A stretch of DNA of 64,000 nt from assembly GCF_015706575.1 (NCBI RefSeq), contig NW_024037056.1:14397176-14461175 (forward strand). Direction: 5' to 3'. Shown here in pieces: positions 1 through 10,333 of the stretch; position 1 is the first letter of the stretch, and each line of letters starts with the position of its first letter. Below the pieces are notes generated by a model. That model was not told where the DNA came from. It made no database searches and saw only the letters and a program-made list of their open reading frames with translations. Origin of the DNA: Patiria miniata. Taxonomy: Eukaryota; Echinodermata; Asteroidea; Valvatida; Asterinidae. Made by a program: the position numbers and the translations under genes.

Positions 1-83
1 GTCAGTTCCACAGTTCCTATGCGATGGCAAGACTAACTAAATGGGGGAAATACAAGATGGCTGTTTTTCTCTTCGTATACCAG

Positions 84-3000
84 GGGTATATCGGATGACC
101 ATCCGTTATGGGTGGGTGCGTGGTGGTTGGGCTCGGTCATGCCAGCATGTCTTGGGATCCTCGTGGTGCTTCCACTCTTCGGCTTCCCAAGATACCTTAA
201 AGGTAGGACAGGTGTTACGTAACTCGTGACGTCACGGCGTCTGCTTGTGGTATGTGCCAGACACAGGATAAATAGTTCAGCATTTTGTCGACGTGAATTT
301 CAGGATTCCTAAAACTTTAGCCTGAACTCTGAGTTCACTGTTGCTATCCTCGTGGTGCTTGTACTGCTACCCAAGATACCTTAAAGAAGGATAAATGTAA
401 CTAATATCATGACGTCAAAGGAAAATCGTGATAACGTCAAATTAAGTTGCTCAAATTATCAATTTGTTGTTATTGGCCGTGTACGTTAGGAAGGAAAGAT
501 AACTGGCATTATCTGGCGCCCTCAAGGGTTGTGTACGAAGCAAACGAAAGCTGGATACGCTTCATTTTACAAGCAAATTATGAAATTACTCCGTGTTCTT
601 GCCTTGCAGATCATAAAAAGGTTGCAGCGCTAAGGGTCGTGGAAAACCAGGAGGGAACGGATTTCAAGTCCAGGAGTGAAACAGGTAAAGAAAATATGAA
701 GTCCACCGACGAACTTACCAAACCGACTGACCAATACAAACCAACAGATCAAGCAACAAGACAAATCACTAACACACCTGAAACAGTTGTAAGGTGTCCA
801 CTATCGACTATTCCACAATTCCAAATACAACCCGAGCCGAGCTCGTAGTAAAAAGCGTTACCTGGTTCACTGATATTAAAAAGCTGGTTGGCAAACTGTA
901 GGTAAAGATCTCAACATGCCCAATAGATAGCGAAATATGTTAACTAAAGTACCAGCCACTGTTGGTTTGATATTAAAGCTTAACACCTACACCGCTATCT
1001 GCTGTAACTTAACATCTAACTGGATCGATAACTGAGTTCGTAGTTTACCAGTCGACAAACTAGCTGTTAAACCAACCTGTGAACTGGTTCGGTAACTACC
1101 TTCGTTTACGCTATGAGTCATTGGCCACCCATTATAACTAACTGGTTTATTGACACGATAGCACTTCATCTTCTTACTCTTTCAGATGGAGTAGCAGGTG
1201 GCATCAAAGACTTCCCAATTGCAGTCTGGACCCTGATTAAGAACGCTCCCTTCATGTTCATCAACCTTGGTCTCATCACGGAATGGATAATCCTGTCCAG
1301 TATCGCTACCTTCGGGCCCAAGATTATAGAGTCTCAGTTCAGCGTGTCTTCAGGGTTATCTGCTATCATTGTTGGTAAATTCAGACGTGGTCCAAATGGA
1401 ATTTATTCCCGACATAATTTATTTCTTCGGTCTTCGACTTCACAACCATGCCTTTCAAAGACACACAGTTCTAAAAATGAACGTTTTGGTGTCCAAATGT
1501 TGACGGTCATTACACACTGACTGAAATATCGATTACGCACATACTTAGTTCTCCTCACCTACACTTCTGTATTGGAGGCAGTCACTTCTTCAACACAAGT
1601 ACTTATGTCTAATAATGGTACTTTCTGCCATGCAAATCCTCAAAGTGAATTCAAGAACTGATTAACTGACCGACTGACCGACTGGCTGACTGACCGACCG
1701 ACTCCCCGATTGACTCCCCGACCGACCTACTCCCCGACCGACCGACTCCCCAACCGACCAACTCCCCGACCGACCGACTCCCCGACCGAACGACTCCGAC
1801 CGAACGACCGACCGAACGATCGACCGAACGATCGACCGACCAACTGATTGAGTATAAACAAAGTCCTTAACTGAAACTTTTTAGCCAGCTCTAGGCAAGC
1901 CTCGTCTTGTCGAATCCTAAACCAACCAATGGGAACCCTCCTTTCTCAACCAGGAATGGTTACCATCCCATCCGGACTAATCGGCTCTCTCATTGGTGGG
2001 TTCCTTGTCAAGAAATTCAACCTGAATTTCCGAGGCATGATTCGTCTGTGCATCGCGACTCTCTCAGTCTCTTTCTTCCTCATGGCTGGGTTCTTCTTCA
2101 GTTGCCCAAGTCTCAAGTTTGCTGGCGTCAACACGTATTACAACAACACGTGAGTTCCATTGTGTTGATCAAACAGTGCGCGTTGACCAATTAGAAGACG
2201 ACTTTCGGTCAGGTGACCACGGTATCTCAATCAGACCCGATCACGTGCACCGCGACGAACCAAAGGTGGGCGTGGCTTATTGCCAAATCCGGAGTGTTCT
2301 ATTAAGACAATCGGTCTTTTTTGGACCTTTGAATCTTAGATCGTTGGACTATGAGGGAGTGATCGATCTTACATCCCAATGTAACAGCAACTGCAGCTGT
2401 GACACCTCATACAACCCCGTGTGTGGAGACAACAACATCATGTACTACTCGTCGTGCCACGCTGGCTGCACCGAGAAACTGGACAAGAACGCTGACGGGC
2501 ACCAGGTGAATTATCGATCGATCGATTATTGATTATTGGGAAAAGCTACTTGAGCCAATTGGTTCTAAAAACGGTGTCAGTATTAATTTGAGCAAGACAG
2601 AAAATATGGCACTGTTGAGGTTCTATCTTAGCATAGAACCAATATACATGCATGAAAAACGAAAAGAGAATTGGACAAAATACTGACGAGAGCTAGGTAT
2701 ATTATCGATCGATTGATCCATTGGTTATCAATCCAAATCAGACAATCGACTGAAACAAATCATTCAGGTAAATGTCACGGAATATGGGATGAAATTCAAT
2801 GACAAGTTAAAGGAAGATTTAGATAAAGTCGCCTACGAGGTCCGCTCAAAGAGTACCCAAACCGGCGGCTACAACGAAGAGATGCCATTGACGATAGAGA
2901 CGGTACGTTAACATTTCACTTAAACCTTATTATTAAATTAACGAGAGAAAACAAGATTCAGGTTTCAAGTTTCACCGTCAGGCAGAAAGAAAGAAACAAA

Positions 3001-4846
3001 AGATTTGCAAAACCTGCAAAATTATCAAGTTGATTTTCTCAATCGTCAGACTTTCTCCGGCTGTGGTTGCGTCTCAGCGAATGAGACCGTTGCACATCAC
3101 GGGGCAGTGGCCGGCAAATGCCCCATCGACTGTGGTAACATGTGGGGCTTCATTGTCGTTGTCTTTGGTATGGTACTTTTCACATTCCTGGCAACGGTAC
3201 CAACTACAACGGCTACTATAAGGTGAGGACTGTAGTTGACAAAATATTCACTCCAGATTAGAAAAAAGTGAAAAGAAAGTTAAAACTGGAAATGAACCAT
3301 TAGGCACAATACGAGTAGTTAAAGGGTCCGTATTATTTTTGTGTGCAATCCTTGGAATTACACATTTGTGTCATACTTAACCTTATTTTCAATTTTTGTT
3401 TTGTGATTTTCAAGGGCATTTTGGTACCTTTTCCGTTCTGATGCCAATGTCCATATTCCTGAGCAAATGTGTGATGTCATCTGAGGCAGAAACCTCAATG
3501 TTACAGCTATTTCAGAGATTCACCATTTCAGCACCAAAAGTCAGAATTTCGGATATTTCGCTGTCGTAATTTTTTTCTTCTTTGGTGATTCACTGTTGTG
3601 TCAGTACATGGCAGTATTAGCCAATGAGCAAACTTTGCTCACAATTATTTTCAATATGACATCAAAGCAAAAGCGCCCTCAACTGTCCGGAAAAGCATGA
3701 ACACTTTTAAATGTTTAAATAAGTGCACTTTGCAATAAAATTAGCCAAAAAGGGATGTCAGATATTTTTCATATATTTAAGGGGAGTAGAAAGTTGCACA
3801 AAATGTGTTTCTAAGAAAAAATCACTTCGTGGACCCTTTAAACAGATCCGTAAAGGTTAGTCATTAGCAGCAGTCACAATTGTGGAAAATAGGCATAGAG
3901 AAAAAGTTTGGCAGAGTCCTTGAAGGTATAGGAAGAAAACATCATGCAAAGATCGTAGAAATTTGGATAAAAATGAGAAATGTAGAAGTTAAATATAAGA
4001 ATTCAATGAGATTAAAACATTGATACAACTGACTTTGTTCTGTCTGCCTTTACAGGTGTGTTTCGCACACACAGCGTGCACTTGCACTTGGTGTGCAATC
4101 CCTTCTGTTCCGGGCGTTAGGTAAGTCACTAATGGGGCGAAGCAGGTGGGATTGCTACGGAGGGAAGAGTACCTGGCCTCTCTCTCTGGTGTTGCGTTTC
4201 CCTCAAATTAACCAAAAGTAGAAGTGCTGTATTGCCAGCACACAGTCATCACGTTGTAGGTCGTGGACGGTTAATTGAGTTCATGTCTCTACTGCATCAC
4301 ATAACTACAACAGAAATAATGAGTTTTATGTTCGCGTAGCACACAACTTACAAAAATAAAAGTCAAACAAAAGAAGGAAGGAACACACTGCGTCTGCCTA
4401 ACTCAACATGCCATGGTATCTGTTTGACTTGAACAAGTTGAAGAACTGATCGCATACTCGGAGCCGACATAGAGAAAAGCATGGTATTTACTGCAAGGCT
4501 AGGGCGAGGCTGGTAAAACTTGACGTTTGTTCAATTCCTTCTGTTATCAGGGTCCGTACCGGGACCCATCATCTTCGGTAGCATCATCGACCAGTCCTGC
4601 ATCCTGTGGGAGACATCCTGCGACGGCGCCCGCCAGTGCTGGCTCTACAACAACGGCGAGATGAGTCTGAACGTCTTCATCCTCCTCGCCTGCCTCAAGC
4701 TGGGCTCCTGTATCTTCTACATCCTCTGCTACATGACCTACAGGGCGCCCCCTAGCGCGGAGGAGGGCAAGCACGGCAACGTCAAGATGGCGTCCTATGG
4801 GAAGGCAGAGGGCGCCTCGGGTGGCACAGTCAGTGCAGATTTTTAG
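84..4846 (+). CDS. SLCO4A-like organic anion transporter (OATP), 5' part outside window
   Basis: Predicted plasma-membrane transporter for organic anions. Nine coding exons join in phase: 84-202, 610-684, 1186-1374, 1954-2149, 2340-2505, 2768-2902, 3050-3222, 4056-4120, 4551-4846 (stop), giving 470 residues. The first visible exon reads HPLWVGAWWLG, the SLCO TM5-6 signature; the third reads KDFPIAVWTLIKNAPF (TM7). Exon 2340-2505 carries the extracellular Kazal-type Cys-rich loop (CNSNCSC, PVCGDN, CHAGC); exon 3050-3222 continues it (SGCGCVSANET, GKCPIDC) and enters TM10. Then come RALALGVQSLLFRALG and GPIIFGSIIDQSCILW, the conserved OATP C-terminal motifs. The best match I recall is human SLCO4A1. 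The N-terminal exons must lie before base 1. Exon 2768-2902 (phase 0-0, 45 residues) sits inside the Cys-rich loop and has no counterpart in the paralogue at 6200-10333, so it may be a cassette exon. The gene converges on that paralogue. Confidence 0.9.
343..415 (+). repeat. Decayed copy of an SLCO exon 3' end inside the next intron
   Basis: Bases 343-415 repeat, with substitutions, the end of the exon at 84-202 and the start of its intron (about 153-236). Both hold TCCTCGTGGTGCTT, then CCAAGATACCTTAAAG, then a GACGTCA-containing stretch. The copied donor is altered (AAGAAGG instead of AAGGTAGG) and its frame runs into a stop, so this is not a usable exon. Confidence 0.65.
1665..1846. repeat. 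Intronic minisatellite of GACC/GACTCCCC units
   Basis: About 180 bases of irregular tandem repeats built from CGACCGAC, CGACTCCC and CGAACGAT units, inside the SLCO intron between 1374 and 1954. No coding content. Confidence 0.8.
3323..3837. mobile_element. TTAA-flanked MITE, copy 1
   Basis: A 515-base insertion in an SLCO intron, bounded by TTAA at 3319-3322 and 3838-3841, with termini AGGGTCC and GGACCCT as inverted repeats. No transposase frame is visible, so it is a non-autonomous element. The TTAA target suggests a piggyBac-type mobiliser. The right half matches, in reverse complement, the left half of the element at 41610-42135; both contain AAAAAGGGATG and an AGTTGCACA-like stretch. 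Confidence 0.65.
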
Positions 4847-5091
4847 TTTCATAATGGGTATGAATTTATAGTTATTTTGTGATATTTTGTTTTGAATATA
4901 ATGGTCAATTTATGAAGCTTTAAGCAGGCTGCTTAGAGCTTAAAAAATCGTACTGCCGAATACATCAACAAATGTAACTCAATAGATTGAGTATACCTCT
5001 GCACATGATAGGTTTTGTAGGTACATTCAGTTACATTTATGGAAATAAAATTTATAACTTCCATACTTGAAACTTTACTTGCAGCTTTCGT

Positions 5092-5149
5092 CACGTGTCT
5101 CCGTCACGTGACTCCGTCACGTGTATCCGTCACGTGTCTCCATCACGTG
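5092..5149. promoter_or_regulatory. Array of five CACGTG palindromes at 13-bp spacing
   Basis: CACGTG occurs at 5092, 5105, 5118, 5131 and 5144, exactly 13 bases apart, within a repeat whose unit is like CGTCACGTGTCTC. CACGTG is the canonical E-box bound by bHLH-zip factors such as USF and MYC/MAX and by CLOCK-type dimers. The array lies between the two converging SLCO genes, 245 bases after the stop of the first, near its likely 3' end. It could be a regulatory cluster or simply a minisatellite. Confidence 0.5.
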
Positions 5150-6027
5150 GGGAGTAAATTATGACGAGTAATTTTATGGAGATTTTAAGTCTTTGATTTT
5201 TAAATAATCACCATATTATTTGACTATTCGCAGTAAATTTTGTTTCCCCGAAAACTATACATTATCCAAATCTGGATCAAGTCGTCGTGCAATAAACTCG
5301 CCAAATAAGATGACAGAAAATCAAGTAGAACAGCATTTACGAATTTATTTTGTAAACAAAACTCAGACAATATTAATTGATATTTTGTTTCCGGTGTAAT
5401 AATTGGTGATTGGGTTTAATAAACAATAAATGTAAGTAAACAGGTGTAATATTTCTTATTTTTTAAGTGAATATTAATTCCACGCTTTGCAGATTGCGTG
5501 CCTTTCAAATAAATACAAGGGAATATTTAGGTGTCATGCATTGTGTTGTATTCATTAATTATTTTAAAAATACTATTTTAAAACTTTCTAGAATTGATGA
5601 TGTGAACATTCCGAATATTCCAGATGTATACTAAAATATCTTTGAAAATTAATGAAAGTGAATAATGCTCAGATGTTTTAATATTTAGATATCGTGTAAG
5701 GTTACAAGATTTGGTTTTGGTTTTAATAAAAGAAACTTTACGTATCGTCACACCTGTGAGTTCTTATCCATCCTATTACGTGTAAAATCTGTCACCACTA
5801 AAGTATCATTTTCAACGTTTTCAATCATTTACAATAATGATCATCAATTAATTTAATTGGATTGAAAACTGGCTTGGCGTAGCGATAAAGGTTTGAAAGC
5901 AAAAGCGCTGATTATTTGGTTGACGTTGAAAAACTCGATAAATTCCAGCTTGAGGACAGTCTTGTTTTTAAGGCAACATTTAAAAAAGGACAACATTTCA
6001 AAAAAGTGCAGCTTTATGCTATGAAAC

Positions 6028-6110
6028 ACGGCACAGGACTCGAACCAACGACCTCTGTTTGCAAGTGCAGAGGCTTTAACCTTCAATTGAACACTGCTGT
6101 CAACGAGTTT
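6028..6110 (-). mobile_element. tRNA-derived SINE head (degenerate)
   Basis: On the minus strand a B-box-like GGTTCGAGTCC lies downstream of a TTCAATTGAAGGTTAAAGC stretch resembling an A box, with a short CCTCT/AGAGG stem between them, as in a tRNA. The ends do not pair well, so this is a tRNA-like fossil rather than a functional tRNA gene. Confidence 0.45.
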
Positions 6111-6199
6111 TAAATTAAAGGTCGACTACAATCGGCATAAAGCAGCGATTATTGCTAATAAGAGAAGGAAACTAATCCACTCTTAAATTTTGAGGTTTC

Positions 6200-9100
6200 T
6201 CAGATATACGTCTGTCGAGAGTTTGTCTGCCCCTCCACTGGTTCCATCTCAATAGTGTCGTAGTCGGCCCATTCCATGTTCACACTAGATCCTCTATTCC
6301 TCATATACTTATACGCGACGATGTTGAGAACCAGCGAAGCGGCTTTCAGAACTAACACCACGGAGACGAAGAGGGCGTTGTGTTTAGACGAGTCGTAGAG
6401 GGCGCACTCGTGGTAATTCTGCCTATCGGGTCGATCCCAGAGGGCGCACGATTGGTTAAGAATGCCGCCGAAGTAGATTAACGCGGGAATGTAACCTGAA
6501 CAAAAGCAAAGCTCATTTTCAATCACCTGGGTTTTTCTTTTTACATATCTACAAAAATTAAAATTCTCGTGGTTGTAGAAAGGCACTTATTGTAGGCCTA
6601 AGGCTACGTTTTTACTCACCAAGTATGTGCCAAATTGAAACGTGAAAGCTCAACGCTGCTATACGATCTGCTCGGATGACACATCTGAAAAACAAAATGT
6701 AAGTTTTTATTTTCAATAGGTATTGATCATACTGTATTTCTTAGCTAGATCTTGTCTTCATAACAAGAAGAATAAAACTAAATTCCATGTTGACATGTTT
6801 GTATACGTCCAGGCGTTCACAGTCATATCTAATGAGAAAAATTACTTTTGGGGGGCAGTCTAACTGGGACAGGTTAGCTGTGAAATCCCTCTCGTGGATT
6901 TCGCAATTGCGCTACTTTAGTGAAAATTGTTTTCATTCTACTTCTTGCTGTTCAACTTATATCCGAGAAGAATTTTAGAATTGAACTTACCGAATGCACA
7001 ACAATATCATCGGGCCGAACTGCACTCCCGTCATGAAGAACACGACGAACACCATAAACAAGAATGGCCACTCATTGCTGCAGTCACTCGCACATGGCCC
7101 CGAGAGGGCGTAAGCGGGGTCATCAGTTGAGTTGTCATAGGTCATGATGCATGAGCAGTCCGTGAAATTCTAGACAAAAAGAAGACCGTTATTGGCCGCT
7201 ATGAATCCTCCAGGTTCACGCTAAACAAAGCTAAAATGAAAGGTTTCATTAGCATGAGAGCTAGGTTTGAAAATCTTGCTATAAAAGTTTCTATAGATTG
7301 GAAAGAAAGTTATTGACAACACGCATGATAACCGGCTTCACTATGTCCTATGCATCCTCTTACATTCAAAAGATGTGGTTACCAGCGAAAACTTCGCTGG
7401 ATAGAGACTGGCTATTTTCCACCACAAGAGGGCCATGATGTTAACATTTACCGTGAGTTTCAAGCCCTGCGAGTCGACTACATCCGACGTTTGCTGTTCA
7501 TGACATCCAGCCAGACACGGCGATAGGTATGTCCGGCCGTCTGATCCACAGACGGGCCGGTAGGGTAGCTTGCTGCACCAACAGTCCATGTTGCACTGTG
7601 ATGTGGTGTTCAGACCCGGCAACAGATGTCCAACGTTCCTAAGGAGAGTAAAACAAAGACGTTCATTTTTTATCAAAATGGTGCCAGCTGATTTAAAACA
7701 TCAAAGCCCTATCTACCCATAAGGCAATGTAATCGGTAGTTTTAATCATACCCATTCCATGGTGGCGCTCCATCTCCAGTCCATACACCAACAATCACAG
7801 GACTCTCACATCTGAATATGTACAGCGGCCACAGGAAGAACAGCGCCACCGCGCATCCAGTTAGCACCATGCGAAAGAGCCCTCTGGCTTTGATCTTTCT
7901 GTACAGCGTTAACCCGGATGACGTCAGGATACCAATACAGGCGCTGCTTATGACAGTTGTTGCTATAATGACAAAGAATAGAGATGAAATTACAGTCAGT
8001 GCAGTAAGAAATGATCACTTGTTATTAAAAACGTCAGAACCAATGGACCTTAATCACGAGGACGCCATTTTGGTCATGTTCCCTGAATGTATTTTATAAA
8101 TTGTGAACTGTTGAATGGTATGGTGCCAGACTATTTTATGCATTAAAGCCTCACTTTCTTTCTTTTTTTAAATGTGGCTTAAAACATCAGGGTATGTTTA
8201 ACCACAAATTTTAAATAATTCATTAGAGTAGAACAGTATCAATTTGTTATTAACTTTATATCATTGCTTCCATTTCTTTTCGCAAGTTCAAAAAATGAGG
8301 ATTTTTTTTACCTCAATTTCAATTTAATATGGCCGACTCGTAGTAGTCACGGCCTTCGGACTTCCATTACTTACCAATATAAAACTTCGCTGGTCCCCAG
8401 CCCATATTGGATATGGTGCCCACGTATCGTGGAAGGAACACCAGGAAACCAGTCAGCAGGGCCACTTCACAGCTGCCTGCCACACCGAGGCACACCAACT
8501 GCAGGTTCGTTAGAATCCGACGCCATCTTGCCGGCACCTTAAGAGCTGCAAAAAAAATTGACATATATTTCGAAGAAATAATCTATCTACGGTATGGCGT
8601 TATGCACAGCTAATGAGCAAAGGCACAATTCTGACATTATTAATTTGAAAACTGCTCGTTTTCCTTTTAATACGTCATAGTTATACCACAGATCTTTCCT
8701 TTAAATTAAAGGCCATAGTTTTAACCAAAACTTATACCAACTTGGCAAAAACGGTATACAGAGTTGTCTTTTAATTCTCTGTATTTGAAAACACCAGGAA
8801 TCTTACTTAAACTCTTCATTAATTTTGCAGTCGATGATCAGTTTGCCTGATGGTAGACAGTTTGTTTAACACTGAGGTTTTGCCTTGTAAATCAACGGTT
8901 TTGTAAGGAAATCCCACGTAGTTCTTTACCTTTTGGTCTGCCCTCTTCATCGTGTTCAAGCCTTCGGTATCCGCGTCCATTCTGCGTCCTGCCCGCCATC
9001 ATGGCCGACGATGCTCCGTTAGTCTCCTTCACCAGCCGCTTGTAGGGATCCTTGGCCATGAAGATGAAGAGGCCGATGACGAGCGCCACCAACGCTGAGA

Positions 9101-10333
9101 CGAAGAACCCCAGCCACCATAACGTGACTGTGGTGCCGTTAGCAGTGGCCACGTGTTGCCACATAAACATGTTGGCCAGTTCGCCACACCAGATACCAAG
9201 AAGGTAGGCACACAACAAAATAGCTGACAAAACAAAACCACACAATCATAAATGATACTTTTTCCTATCAATGCCCCCCCCCCCATTGCTGTCATGGGTT
9301 TGGATATGAATGGGCGGGCGTGACTGTGAACATGATTGGTAGGGGAGGGAATGTTCAGAATAGGTTGTACAGTGTTACACGTCAGGTAGACTCCATCACA
9401 AGTCCTCACAAGTCACTCACAAGTCATCCAGCCAGAAATGAAAAAAATCAAAAAATATGTGACCAAAAAATTCCCTTGTTTTTTATCATCCATGCACTGT
9501 TACTTGCGACAGGACCTGTGATGGGCTTGTGATGGACTCGTATACAAACACCGATCGTAAAGCAGTGACATCTTACCAACGTAAAATGGCGTCCCGAAAC
9601 CGCGAAGTCTGTCCTCCAAGTACGTGATGCCCAGGGGAAACTGCGGAACCGCACCGATTCCAGCCAGAACCAAGCCCAGAACGATCCAAGCAACACTGTT
9701 CCAGTGAGTCTTGGGCGGGTCATTGTACACGGGTAGGGATGGGCGCCCTCCAGCAGTTTGATTGACGTCTGGTGGTCTGACGGTCTCGTCACAGAGTTCG
9801 TATTTTGAGAGGTACCACTGACCGTCCACGAGATCAGATCGGACAATAAAGTACGGGACGCAGACTATTAACAAACCGACTCCTATCAAGAAACCTCCAA
9901 AACCAACGCTCCTTGCACGGTGCACTTTGCGGTTCTGCAAGGCTATGATGGTCAAGACTGTTATAAATCCGATGTCGTAAGAGAGGATGATGGTGACTGT
10001 CTCTGCTCCGCTAAGGTCGACTTCCTCTTCAAGAATCCGCAAGATTCCGTAGACGTAGGCCCGACACGCGAAGCCGGTGATGAAAATCAGCAGGATCAAC
10101 GCGATGAAGAACGCGCGCGTTGAGATCAGCATGGCACGCGGGCGCGTGTCCACCGCGCGTCTGCGTGGAGCTGGACGCGCGCGTGGTGTGGTGCCGATTG
10201 CTGTCGAGTCTGTACGATGATTTCCGGAGGTGCCTTCGGCGTCATCTTCGGCATCACTCGCCCTCGTCATGTCGTCTTCGGCTGTGAACTCTAGCTGCAA
10301 GTATGGTGATGCCATGGGTGAAGGCGAAGCCAT
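6200..10333 (-). CDS. SLCO4A-like organic anion transporter, complete
   Basis: Complete OATP-family membrane transporter of 719 residues. Exons in coding order: 10333-9577, 9223-8930, 8545-8375, 7962-7752, 7638-7452, 7169-6991, 6684-6620, 6495-6200; all phases match. The ATG at 10333 opens a cytosolic Ser/Arg-rich N-terminus, then TM1-4 with the OATP motif VPQFPLGITYLEDRLRGFG. The 8930-9223 exon carries TM5-6 and a basic loop. Kazal-type loop: CNMDCWC, PVCGSDG, CLAGC, then NFTDCSC and GPCASDC. The C-terminal exon reads ALIYFGGILNQSCALW. The last two coding exons are 65 and 296 bases, exactly as in the convergent paralogue, so the pair arose by inverted duplication; the TM5-6 exon is intact here but split by an intron there. 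A likely upstream 5' UTR exon ends in an intron whose acceptor (minus strand) is near 10401. Substrates cannot be read from sequence. Confidence 0.93.
9389..9539. mobile_element. Small MITE with CACAAGTC subrepeats
   Basis: Inside an SLCO intron, GACTCCATCACAAGTCCTCA at the left end is matched by an inverted GTGATGGGCTTGTGATGGACTC at the right end. Terminal CACAAGTC units are repeated. A relative with the same subrepeats lies at 28773-28930. Confidence 0.5.

Larger units (their letters stand above)
4850..6199. other. Intergenic region between convergent SLCO genes
   Basis: AT-rich sequence holding both 3' untranslated regions, the CACGTG array and a degenerate tRNA-derived SINE piece. AATAAA-type signals occur on the plus strand (for example near 5045 and 5420). 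No further coding region is supported. Confidence 0.6.

Noticed and set aside
447-848. Long plus-strand open frame
   Set aside because: Only 610-684 behaves as an exon (phases match the SLCO exons on both sides and it aligns between TM6 and TM7). The rest is intron.
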